Positions 27,716 to 35,290 of a stretch of 64,000 nucleotides of DNA are shown here, in pieces. The stretch is from Arthrobacter sp. zg-Y20 (GTDB taxonomy: Bacteria > Actinomycetota > Actinomycetes > Actinomycetales > Micrococcaceae): the NCBI RefSeq assembly GCF_030142075.1, contig NZ_CP126241.1, forward strand, positions 2,790,001 to 2,854,000, in the 5' to 3' direction. A program made the position numbers and the translations under genes. Below the pieces are notes generated by a model that saw only the letters and a list, made by a program, of their open reading frames with translations, searched no databases and was not told the origin of the DNA. Each line of letters opens with the position of its first letter. The stretch's first letter is position 1.

Positions 27716-28785
27716 AGGCTGCAGTTCACCAGGACGGGCTCGGGATGCAGCCGGATTCCGAAGGCCTGCTCCACTCCCTTCGCCACGGCGCGTGCCACCA
27801 CCAGCAGGTCTTCCGCGGTTGCCTCTCCGCGGTTGGTCACTGCCAGGGTGTGCTTGGTGGACAGGGAAGCACGGCCTCCGGTCCCGTCCGCCGGGTCCAA
27901 CCCGAATCCCTTGCGGAAACCTGCGTGGCTGATCAGCCACGCGGCGCTGAGCTTTACGTGTCCGGGCTCCGTTACCGGATAGCGCGGGGCGTCCTCGGGC
28001 AGGTTTGCAGCCGTTGCCTCGTCCACAATGGGGTTGGTGAAGAAGGAGCCGGTGCTGTAGGTATCCGGGTCCGCTGCATCCAGGACCATGCCCTTGCCCG
28101 CCCGCAGGCGCAGTACCTCGCGGCGTACATCCACGGCATCGGTCCGCTCGCCCAGGTCCGTGCCCAGTGCACGGGCCAGCTCGGCGTAACGCACCGGGGC
28201 ACTGGTATGGCCCTTGGCCAGGTTGAACTCGACGCTGAGCACAACGTAACGCGGGGAGCCGTTGACTGTGCTGCGCTTGAGTACCGAATCCCGGTAGCCG
28301 AAGCCCAGCTCCGCGTTGCTGAATTCCGCCACGCAGCGTTCGGTGCGGTCCCAGGCCCGCACCGACCGGATGGACTGGGACACATCTGCGCCGTAGGCAC
28401 CCACGTTCTGCACCGGGGTTGCCCCGGCGAGCCCGGGAATGCCCGAGAGGGCTTCCAGTCCGGAATAGCCTTCGGCCAGGGTGTACGCCACCAGTTCGTC
28501 CCAGGGGTGGCCGGCTTCGGCACGCAGGACGGCGCCGCCGTCGTCGGCCGGTGTCATCCGCAGTCCGCGGGTGGCGATGCGGATGACCGCGCCGTCGAAC
28601 CCCCGGTCCGAGATCAGCAGATTGGATCCGCCGCCAACGATCAGCAGCGGCTCCCCCGCCTCGTCCGCGGCGCGGACGGCGAGGATCAGTTCGTCTTCGG
28701 TTTCGGCTTCAAGGTAGCGGCGGGCGGGCCCGCCAACGCGTGCGGTAGTCAGCGATGCCAGCGGCATCCGGGTCAAAGCGGTCAC
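27712..28785 (-). CDS. murB: UDP-N-acetylenolpyruvoylglucosamine reductase
   Basis: 357 residues. The FAD domain has LLIVGGGSNLLISDRGFDGA and GIPGLAGATPVQNVGAYGAD; the catalytic Ser is in YSTGSFFTNP, and KLSAAWLISHAGFRKG is near the C-terminus. It reduces UDP-GlcNAc-enolpyruvate to UDP-MurNAc for peptidoglycan. Its ATG overlaps the hadB stop by 4 bases, so it is coupled to the two hydratase genes upstream. Confidence 0.97.
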   Translation of the reverse strand: MTALTRMPLASLTTARVGGPARRYLEAETEDELILAVRAADEAGEPLLIVGGGSNLLISDRGFDGAVIRIATRGLRMTPADDGGAVLRAEAGHPWDELVAYTLAEGYSGLEALSGIPGLAGATPVQNVGAYGADVSQSIRSVRAWDRTERCVAEFSNAELGFGYRDSVLKRSTVNGSPRYVVLSVEFNLAKGHTSAPVRYAELARALGTDLGERTDAVDVRREVLRLRAGKGMVLDAADPDTYSTGSFFTNPIVDEATAANLPEDAPRYPVTEPGHVKLSAAWLISHAGFRKGFGLDPADGTGGRASLSTKHTLAVTNRGEATAEDLLVVARAVAKGVEQAFGIRLHPEPVLVNCSL

Positions 28786-29213
28786 CAGATCCGCACCACG
28801 GCCTGTGCCTTGACCAGCACCTTCTGTCCGTTGAAGGTCACCGTGAGGTCCACGCGCGCCGTGGAGTTATCCACGTCAATGGCGCCGATGGCCCCGGCAA
28901 CCTCCACCACGGCTCCCGGAGCTTCGTCGAGGTCCTCCACCAGGACCGGGCGGGTAAAGCGGGTCTGGTAGTCGATGACCGACCCGGGATCCCCCGTCCA
29001 GTCGCTGACCAGCTGCACGGCAGCACCCATGGTGAACATGCCGTGCGCAATAACGCCGGGCAGCTCCACCTCGCGGGCGAAGCGTTCATTCCAGTGGATG
29101 GGGTTGAAGTCGCCGGATGCGCCGGCATAGCGGACCAGATCGGCCCGGGAAATTTCGATGGTGGACGAGCCGATGGACGTCCCGGTGGAAAGTTCGCTCA
29201 GTGCAATGGACAT
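28782..29213 (-). CDS. hadB: MaoC-like (R)-hydroxyacyl-ACP dehydratase, HadB-type
   Basis: 143 residues with the hydratase-2 motif GDFNPIHWNERFAREVELPG then VIAHGMFTMG; Asp and His of this motif are catalytic. HadB is the active partner of HadA in mycobacteria and dehydrates 3-hydroxyacyl-ACP in FAS-II. It starts 3 bp after hadA and overlaps murB. Arthrobacter-like organisms lack mycolic acids, so the likely role is FabZ-like dehydration for membrane fatty acids. Confidence 0.88.
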   Translation of the reverse strand: MSIALSELSTGTSIGSSTIEISRADLVRYAGASGDFNPIHWNERFAREVELPGVIAHGMFTMGAAVQLVSDWTGDPGSVIDYQTRFTRPVLVEDLDEAPGAVVEVAGAIGAIDVDNSTARVDLTVTFNGQKVLVKAQAVVRIW

Positions 29214-29216
29214 TGG

Positions 29217-29666
29217 TTACTGTCCCTCTCCGCGGACGAGGATGGATGAGACGGTGGTGGCTACCTGTTCGCCTTCCACTGTGGAAATTTCCGCACGGGT
29301 GCTGATCAGGGCGCCTTCGCCCATGGCACGCACGGAATCCACGTGCAGTTCGGCCACCAGTTCATCGCCGGCCACAATGGGGCGGTGATGGGTGAAGCGC
29401 TGGTCGGCATGCACCACGCGGGAGAAGTCGATGCCCGCTTCGGGATCGGCCACCAGCAGGGCGTCTGCGCGCTGGGCCACGATAATGGCGAACGTGGGAG
29501 GCGCCACCAGGTCGCTGTACCCGAGCTCCTGCGCGCTGGCGACATCGAAGTGGGCCGGATTGGTGGCCTTGACGGCGGCGGCGAACTCGCGGATCTTCTC
29601 CCGCCCCACTGCGTAGGCCTCACCGGCGGGGTAGCTGCGGCCCTGCAGGCCGGGATTGATGCTCAT
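29217..29666 (-). CDS. hadA: MaoC N-terminal-domain dehydratase subunit, HadA-type
   Basis: 149 residues. It contains the FAS1-type dehydratase fold elements NPGLQGRSYPAGEAYAVGRE, PTFAIIVAQRADALL and VVHADQRFTHHRPIVAGDEL. HadA-type subunits lack the catalytic Asp/His pair and bind substrate alongside HadB. The gene overlaps the upstream membrane protein by 4 bases, and hadB follows directly. Confidence 0.88.
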   Translation of the reverse strand: MSINPGLQGRSYPAGEAYAVGREKIREFAAAVKATNPAHFDVASAQELGYSDLVAPPTFAIIVAQRADALLVADPEAGIDFSRVVHADQRFTHHRPIVAGDELVAELHVDSVRAMGEGALISTRAEISTVEGEQVATTVSSILVRGEGQ

Positions 29667-29902
29667 TTCTTGCCTTCCATTCCCTTGATTCGGCGGCGGG
29701 TGTCACGGGCCCGCACCACCATGCCGCTCAGGTGGATACTCAAGCCCACCACTATCAGCGGAAGGGCGATGTACATCAGGACCTGGTTGTCCGTCACCGC
29801 GCCCAGCAGCACCAGCAGCACCCCGGCGCCGCTGATCGCCAAGGCACTTACTACCAGTTTCCGGTACAGGGGCGAGCCGGTTTCCCAAGGGGTGTTTAGC
29901 AT
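29663..29902 (-). CDS. Small two-helix membrane protein
   Basis: 79 residues with two helices (VVSALAISGAGVLLVLLGAV and VLMYIALPLIVVGLSIHLSG) and a basic C-terminal tail (RARDTRRRIKGMEGKK). It overlaps hadA by ATGA, so it heads a four-gene unit with hadA, hadB and murB. Function is unknown. Confidence 0.78.
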   Translation of the reverse strand: MLNTPWETGSPLYRKLVVSALAISGAGVLLVLLGAVTDNQVLMYIALPLIVVGLSIHLSGMVVRARDTRRRIKGMEGKK

Positions 29903-29970
29903 GCCTTCAGAATACAGGGGCGGGCCGGGCGGACCGGAACCGTACCGTGCCTGCTGCCGGAACCGTGCTG

Positions 29971-30936
29971 CTAGAACAAGGCTGACTGCAACGCAGGCAG
30001 CGGTGTACGGTAACCGGCGCCGGTGAGCAGCCGCCGGCCCTTCAGCCGCGACAGGTCCGCTGCGAACAGGGTCTGTTCACCGTCCACCCGGACCAGGGCG
30101 GTAGGTCCCAGCACGGCCACGATAACCATCCCGTGCTCTCCGGTTCCGGGGTCGCAGGGATACAGCTCACAGGCCGCCTCCAGGACAGTGGCAAACTGTG
30201 CGGGCGGTTCCCAGCGTTCCTCGACGGTGGCGAAACCCTCAATCCCTGTACTGTCCAGCAGGTCCCGCACGTCCTGCGCGGCCTCCGTGTTGAGGGAATC
30301 CAGTTCCGCCGCGGCCAGCGGCCGGGCCAGTGCTGCTGCTTTGGCTCCGGCGCGGACAGCCTGGGGCAGGCCAAGCCGGGAGGTCACCGTATCTTCGAGC
30401 ACGCGGACGGTCAGGCCGTTCACGGCGCGGGCAACATAGGAGGCGCGGACGGCTCCCTGCTCGACCAGGCGCAAGTGCTTGCGCGGGTCGGCTGCCGTGC
30501 CGACTTTGGTGGAGCCGTCGGCGAAGGTGGCGACATAGAGCCAGTGCGGCTGGTCCAGGTAGCGGCGCAGGGTTTCGGGAACACTGACGGTGCGGTGGCT
30601 GTTGTGCATGCCCCGCACCTCGTCACGGGCGAAGCACTGGCCGCACTGGTAGCCCCGTTCCGCCGCTGCCTGCGCCAGACACGGCGTGTGGGACTGGCCG
30701 CCGCCGTCGTTCACCTGCCACGATCCCAGGCAGAAGCGCGATGCGGCACCGGGGCCTTCCAGGACACGGAACCGCACTTCCGTTCCCGGCTCAAGGCGCA
30801 GCCGGTGCGGCATGCCGTTCGGCGTGTGCAGCGCAAGGGCGGGGCCGGAGGCATCCCAGGACGTGCCGGAGCAGAGGAACCGGCCGGCGTGTTCGTCTGG
30901 AACCGGCTCATCGGCATCTCGCTCATCTGCATTCAC
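29971..30936 (-). CDS. DUF2797 family protein
   Basis: 321 residues from GTG 30936, with GGAGG 9 bases upstream. It has the DUF2797 hallmarks: a Cys cluster (YQCGQCFARDE) and a GIY-YIG-like block HWLYVATFADGSTKVGTA. Family members are widespread in actinobacteria and uncharacterised; the GIY-YIG resemblance hints at nucleic-acid contact. It stands 68 bp upstream of the hadA-murB unit. Confidence 0.85.
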   Translation of the reverse strand: MNADERDADEPVPDEHAGRFLCSGTSWDASGPALALHTPNGMPHRLRLEPGTEVRFRVLEGPGAASRFCLGSWQVNDGGGQSHTPCLAQAAAERGYQCGQCFARDEVRGMHNSHRTVSVPETLRRYLDQPHWLYVATFADGSTKVGTAADPRKHLRLVEQGAVRASYVARAVNGLTVRVLEDTVTSRLGLPQAVRAGAKAAALARPLAAAELDSLNTEAAQDVRDLLDSTGIEGFATVEERWEPPAQFATVLEAACELYPCDPGTGEHGMVIVAVLGPTALVRVDGEQTLFAADLSRLKGRRLLTGAGYRTPLPALQSALF

Positions 30937-30953
30937 CGGATGATTCCTCCGTT

Positions 30954-31003
30954 AAAACGCCAAGGGGTGGGGCAACGTTTTCACGTTACTCCACCCCTTG
31001 GCG
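30954..31003 (-). terminator. Terminator of the DJ-1/PfpI gene
   Basis: A 13-bp outer stem (30958-30970 with 30991-31003) and an inner 5-bp stem (AACGT/ACGTT), followed on the minus strand by TTTTAAC. Confidence 0.88.
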
Positions 31004-31018
31004 GTGATCCGGCAGGCG

Positions 31019-31585
31019 TCAGGCGTGCTGGCCCGCGTGTTCGCCTTCGGAGATTTCCTCCACGAGCTTGTCGTTGAAGGCGGGCAGATCGTCAGGGTTG
31101 CGGCTGGTGACGAAGCCCTGGTCCACCACCACTTCCTCATCGGTCCAGTTGGCGCCGGCGTTCTTCAGGTCCGTGGCGAGGGTGTGGTAGGAGGTCATGT
31201 CCCGTCCCTTGACCACACCGGCCTCAATCAGCAGCCAGGGGCCATGGCAGATGGACGCCACCGGCTTGTGGGCTTCGAAGAACGCCCGGGCAAAGTGCTG
31301 GGCGTCCTCGTTCACACGCAGGAAGTCGGCGTTTACGACGCCGCCGGGCAGCACCAGTGCGTCGAAGTCGTCCGCGTTGGCGTCGGCAACATCGAGGTCA
31401 ACCGTGAAGGTCTCCCCCTTGTCCATGCCGTCGAAGCCCTGAATGGTGCCCTTCTTGGGGGAAACCAGGACCGGCTGTCCGCCGGCTTCCTTTACGGCCT
31501 CCCACGGGCTGGTCAGCTCGATCTGCTCCACCCCGTCGGTGAGGAGAAAAGCTACCTTCTTGCCCGAAATGTCGTGCTCTGCCAT
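31019..31585 (-). CDS. DJ-1/PfpI-family protein (YhbO/YraA-like)
   Basis: 188 residues from ATG 31585. The nucleophile elbow Cys is in ASICHGPWLLIEAG, the conserved Glu in LLTDGVEQIELTSPWEA, and LVLPGGVVNADFLR is present. Family members are glutamine-amidotransferase-like proteins acting as stress chaperones or deglycases. It ends with a strong terminator and has an AT-rich palindrome (31705-31720) upstream. Confidence 0.92.
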   Translation of the reverse strand: MAEHDISGKKVAFLLTDGVEQIELTSPWEAVKEAGGQPVLVSPKKGTIQGFDGMDKGETFTVDLDVADANADDFDALVLPGGVVNADFLRVNEDAQHFARAFFEAHKPVASICHGPWLLIEAGVVKGRDMTSYHTLATDLKNAGANWTDEEVVVDQGFVTSRNPDDLPAFNDKLVEEISEGEHAGQHA

Positions 31586-31704
31586 GGTGTCTCCGTTCAT
31601 TCCCGCCGCTGCCCCTGCGGGCGGCGGCATTGCGTCTACGGTCTTACCGCTGTTTCCGGAAACCCTTGGCTTCCGCTGGACCCAGCCTATGAACCTTTAC
31701 GGAT

Positions 31705-31720
31705 AATAAGCAACCTTATT
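31705..31720. promoter_or_regulatory. AT-rich palindrome upstream of DJ-1/PfpI gene
   Basis: AATAAGCAACCTTATT has perfect 6-bp arms around CAAC. It lies 120 bases before the DJ-1/PfpI ATG in an otherwise high-GC gap (31586-31769). It may be an operator; the adjacent TTATTAT on the minus strand could serve as a -10 element. Confidence 0.4.
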
Positions 31721-31769
31721 TAGCTCTGCGAGAACGTCCGCCATCGGCCCCGGCAGGAAATCCCGGTTC

Positions 31770-33203
31770 TTACAGGCCCTCGGCCACTGCCGCCGCCGCA
31801 GCCAGCCAGGCCCGCTGGGCCGCGGGTTTGAGCGAGTCATAGCGGATCTGCCCCTTGCGCAGCGCCGGGTCATACGGAATGGTGACAGCGGCCCGTGCCA
31901 GCTGGCCAAAACCTTCAGCTACCCTGCGGGCCTGGCTGTCCGTTCCGTTGCGGTCCGACTGGCTCACAATGACGACGGCGTCCCGGGCCAGTTCCGCGTA
32001 GCGCCCGCCGCGCACCTGCAGTGCTTCCAGCAGCAGGGCCCCCGCCTCGGCGTGTTCTTCCACCGTGGTGGTGGCGATGACCAGCTGGTCCGTGTGATCG
32101 ATCATGCGCAGCCACCGCTCGGCGCTCTCGTCGTTCCCCGAATCCACAATGTTCAGCCGGAAGTACTTGGAGGCGACCTCGTGCAGCGCGTCAAAGTCTT
32201 CGGCGGTGATCTTCTGCTCGGAGGCCAGTACATCCGGCTTGGAGCGCAGGACGTCGAATTTGTCTTCCACCTGGTGGTGCACGAACCGGGCCAGCAGTGC
32301 GGACTGCGCAGACGGGGAGAGCAGGTCCGCGGTCTGCGGCAGCAGGTCCATCACCGTGGACTCGTGCGGCCCCTGCTCGGTGCGCCAACCCAGGGTGCCC
32401 CGGGTTTCGTTGTTGTCCCAGGCCAGCACCGGCCCGCCGCCGTTACGCGCAAAAACTGCGGCCAACATCACCGTGGTGGGGGTCTTGTTGGCGCCGCCCT
32501 TGCCGTTGACAACGGAAACGGTCCGCGGGCCCGGCCAGTGCTGGCTCACGGCCCGCATGGCACGGCGTTCCTCCAGCTCCTGCGCGGAGGGCGCAAGGCG
32601 CATGCCCAGCCCGGTGAGCAGTCCGCGGAAACCCTTCGACGCGGGGATGGACGCGGGCTGCTGGTCCAAAAACGACGCGCGGCGGCCGCCGTGCCGGCCG
32701 TGTTCAGCGCGGGCCTCGGCCCGGCTGCCGGGCTGGTTCGCTTCCAAAGCTGCCCCGCCCAGCGGCTCCGCCCAGGTGTCCGGTTCTCCTCCGCCGAGCC
32801 GTTCCACCCAGCCGGCGGGCTCCGCCGGGGGTTCCGGCATGCTTACCGGCAGCGGGGGCAGTGGTGCGACCGCCGGTATGGCCCCTGCTGCAGGGCTGTC
32901 CCAGCTGCCGGCGTCCCACGTCCCGGCCACTGCGAAGTCCCCGCCTCCGCCCGCCGCGCCGTCGTCGTCAGCTGTCAGTGAGCCACCCATGCCGTGCGGA
33001 TACTCATCCCAGGCCTCACCCGGGACGGTTGCGCTGCTGCTTCCATTTAGAGCATTCCCGGTCACTCCCGCGCCCGCTTCGGCGCCTTGCGGCGGGGAGT
33101 TCCACCATTCCGCTTCGCTTCCGGGGACAGTGCCTGCCCGCCGGCGGCGGCGGGAGGGCAGGTCATCCGGGCGCTCGTTCGGATGGGGAAAATGCTCAGT
33201 CAT
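31770..33203 (-). CDS. MinD/ParA-like P-loop ATPase with atypical Walker A
   Basis: 477 residues from ATG 33203. The first 160 residues are low-complexity, Pro/Gly/Glu-rich. The ATPase part begins at about 225. Its P-loop reads VNGKGGANKTPTT, where MinD/ParA proteins have KGGVGKT: an Asn replaces the Gly before the Lys. Later blocks VLAWDNNETRGTLGW, LNIVDSGNDESAERWL and TVEEHAEAGALL fit the family, with Asp residues of the switch motifs. Such proteins with disordered N-termini occur in actinobacteria, sometimes near type VII secretion; none is seen here. Role and substrate are unknown. Confidence 0.82.
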   Translation of the reverse strand: MTEHFPHPNERPDDLPSRRRRRAGTVPGSEAEWWNSPPQGAEAGAGVTGNALNGSSSATVPGEAWDEYPHGMGGSLTADDDGAAGGGGDFAVAGTWDAGSWDSPAAGAIPAVAPLPPLPVSMPEPPAEPAGWVERLGGGEPDTWAEPLGGAALEANQPGSRAEARAEHGRHGGRRASFLDQQPASIPASKGFRGLLTGLGMRLAPSAQELEERRAMRAVSQHWPGPRTVSVVNGKGGANKTPTTVMLAAVFARNGGGPVLAWDNNETRGTLGWRTEQGPHESTVMDLLPQTADLLSPSAQSALLARFVHHQVEDKFDVLRSKPDVLASEQKITAEDFDALHEVASKYFRLNIVDSGNDESAERWLRMIDHTDQLVIATTTVEEHAEAGALLLEALQVRGGRYAELARDAVVIVSQSDRNGTDSQARRVAEGFGQLARAAVTIPYDPALRKGQIRYDSLKPAAQRAWLAAAAAVAEGL

Positions 33204-33339
33204 GGAGTCGTCGTCTTTCGTTCCGTGGGGGTGGCGATTGATCTGGACGGGTCGGGTCTGGCCCTGTGATCCAACATATTGAATTGGGGTATCTGCGCCG
33301 GTGTTTACGCCGCAGGCGGCGCATCCGGGCAAAGAAAAA

Positions 33340-33377
33340 GGGCAGGTACGGAAGCTTCAAAACTTCCGGACCTGCCC
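33340..33377 (-). terminator. Terminator downstream of tRNA-Met
   Basis: A stem of 8 plus 6 bp (33340-33354 with 33363-33377), followed on the minus strand by TTTTTCTTTG. It ends the tRNA-Thr/tRNA-Met transcript. Confidence 0.88.
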
Positions 33378-33384
33378 TGATGTG

Positions 33385-33458
33385 TAGCGGTGGGGAGGCT
33401 CGATCTCCCGACCTCACGATTATGAGTCGTGCGCTCTAACCAACTGAGCTACACCGCC
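33385..33458 (-). tRNA. tRNA-Met (CAT), elongator-like
   Basis: A 74-nt cloverleaf with anticodon loop CTCATAA and D arm GCTCAGTTGGTTAGAGC. The T arm is GGGAG-ATCGAGC-CTCCC. The acceptor has G1 opposite U72, a wobble; the D-arm and lack of initiator features favour the elongator. Confidence 0.93.
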
Positions 33459-33535
33459 ATAAATGAGTGAAGCCCGCGTCCCTAAATGGCCTCTGCAAAA
33501 CAAACAGCCTTAGCAACGCGGGCCCTCCCATTGAG

Positions 33536-33607
33536 AGCCCCGACCGGGAATCGATCCCGGGACCTCCATCTTACCAAGATGGCGCTCTACCACTGAGCTA
33601 TCGGGGC
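33536..33607 (-). tRNA. tRNA-Thr (GGT)
   Basis: A 72-nt cloverleaf with acceptor arms GCCCCGA/TCGGGGC, anticodon loop CTTGGTAA (anticodon GGT) and T arm CCGGG-ATCGATT-CCCGG. It lies upstream of tRNA-Met on the same strand. Confidence 0.95.
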
Positions 33608-33770
33608 AACGACATAAGACTCTACCAGCACTTTTCGGGAACATGAAATCGAAAACGGCAAACGTGACAAGTGCCACTTTTTCCACTCCTGCACCGCGTT
33701 TTGGGCCGTCAGGGAGTAAAGTGCCAGCCCGTTTTGTCAGTATGCTTAGGCTACGAGAAAGCGAGGGCAC

Positions 33771-35159
33771 GTGGACATAGTGCCAAACAACCTTTCAGAC
33801 GGCCTCTTCCTTGGTGGAAGATATCGGCTGCTGAACCAAATCGGAGCCGGTGCCATGGGCACCGTACACCGGGCACGGGACGAATTCCTGGGCCGCGACG
33901 TCGCGGTGAAGATCATCCGCCCGTCCGCCACCAGTGAGCTGGACCTGCGGCGCAGTGACGCCGAGGCCAAAATCCTGGCACGCCTGAACCACCACAGCTT
34001 GGTCACCCTGCTGGATGCCGGTTCGGATACCTCCAATCCCGACTACCCCTTGATCTATCTGGTCATGGAACTGGTCCAGGGCCTGGACCTGCGGGACCGG
34101 CTGAAGCAGGGCACCCTTACGCGCCGCCAGGCGGCACTGGTCGGCTATGACCTGGCATTGGGCCTGGATTACATCCACGGCAACGGCGTGGTGCACCGCG
34201 ACGTCAAGCCGGCCAACGTCATGCTGTTCGACTACGGCAGCGACGATGCCCGGATCAGGGCCAAGCTCACCGACTTCGGGGTTGCCATGGTCGCCAATGA
34301 CCCGCAGTCCCAGCACGGGACCTTCTCCGGCACGGCGGCGTTTATGAGCCCCGAACAGGCCCGCGGCGAGGAGTCCGTTCCGGCCAGTGACGTATATTCA
34401 CTGGGACTCGTCCTGCTCCAATGCCTCACCGGTTCCCCGGCATTCCCCGGGCCCGCACTGGAAAGCGCCCTGGCACGCCTTCTGCGCGATCCTGAGATCC
34501 CTGCGGCACTGGGAGAGGACTGGGCTTCCCTCCTCAAGGCGATGACGGCTCAGGAGGCCGCACAGCGCCCCAGCGCCCACGACGTTTCAATGGTGCTGTA
34601 CGACATGGTTGTCCGCGCCCGTGGCCGGCACCGCGTAGACCCGGAACTGCTCCCGGACAATGAGGCCCAGCGGATGGACGCCGTGCGCCGATACGAACTG
34701 CTGGACACTCCCCCGGACGGCGCCTTTGACCGGGTCACAGCCCTGGCCTCCCGGGTCTTCAACGTCCCCGTGGCGATTGTCAGCGTGGTGGACACCGACC
34801 GCATCTGGTTCAAATCCCACCACGGCACGGACGTCACCGAAATCGGCCGTGACCCGGGCCTGTGCGCTTCCGCCATCCTGCAGGACGACGTCTATGTGGT
34901 GGGCAACGCCAGGCAGGACCCCCGGACCCTGGCCAACCCGCTGGTGGCCGGCGAATTCGGCCTGCAGTTCTATGCGGGCGTTCCGCTGGAAACCAGTGAC
35001 GGATTCAACCTGGGAACGCTCTGCATCCTGGATACGCAGCCGCGCAGCTTCTCCGCAGAGGACGCCCAGACCCTTTCGGACATGGCCGCGATTGTGATGA
35101 ATGATCTGGAGATGCGGCTGGAAAGCCGCCGCGCCTCCGCCTCGCACTCCGCCGGGTAA
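33771..35159 (+). CDS. Soluble Ser/Thr protein kinase fused to GAF domain
   Basis: 462 residues from GTG 33771. The kinase domain (about 15-285) is complete: Gly-loop IGAGAMGTV (24-32), Lys in VAVKII, HRD in VVHRDVKPANVM, DFG in LTDFGVAMV, APE-like MSPEQARG. A GAF domain follows (about 300-450): RRYELLDTPPDGAFDRVTAL, VAIVSVVDTDRIWFKSHHGT, FYAGVPLETSDGFNLGTLCI. No transmembrane helix or PASTA repeats are present, unlike PknB-type kinases. A GAF domain C-terminal to the kinase suggests regulation by a small ligand or by redox. Convergent with the DEAD-box gene. Confidence 0.92.
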   Translation: MDIVPNNLSDGLFLGGRYRLLNQIGAGAMGTVHRARDEFLGRDVAVKIIRPSATSELDLRRSDAEAKILARLNHHSLVTLLDAGSDTSNPDYPLIYLVMELVQGLDLRDRLKQGTLTRRQAALVGYDLALGLDYIHGNGVVHRDVKPANVMLFDYGSDDARIRAKLTDFGVAMVANDPQSQHGTFSGTAAFMSPEQARGEESVPASDVYSLGLVLLQCLTGSPAFPGPALESALARLLRDPEIPAALGEDWASLLKAMTAQEAAQRPSAHDVSMVLYDMVVRARGRHRVDPELLPDNEAQRMDAVRRYELLDTPPDGAFDRVTALASRVFNVPVAIVSVVDTDRIWFKSHHGTDVTEIGRDPGLCASAILQDDVYVVGNARQDPRTLANPLVAGEFGLQFYAGVPLETSDGFNLGTLCILDTQPRSFSAEDAQTLSDMAAIVMNDLEMRLESRRASASHSAG

Positions 35160-35189
35160 CCACCGGCAGCGGATACACGACGTATACGG

Positions 35190-35240
35190 CAACACAAGGA
35201 AGGGCGCCTCCCGAAGCGGGAGGCGCCCTTCCTTGTGTTG
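35190..35240. terminator. 23-bp perfect bidirectional terminator hairpin
   Basis: A 23-bp perfect stem (35190-35212 with 35218-35240) around GAAGC. It separates the convergent kinase-GAF and DEAD-box genes. Flanks are not U-rich, but the stem ends are. Confidence 0.82.
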
Positions 35241-35290
35241 CCCGGACCTAGTGCCCGGGCCGGCGCCGGAGTTCCGGCGCCGGGTGTTTC

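Noticed and set aside
33472-33523. GCCCGCG/CGCGGGC stem between tRNA-Met and tRNA-Thr as a terminator
   Set aside because: The loop is about 38 bases and no U-tract follows; more likely a processing spacer.
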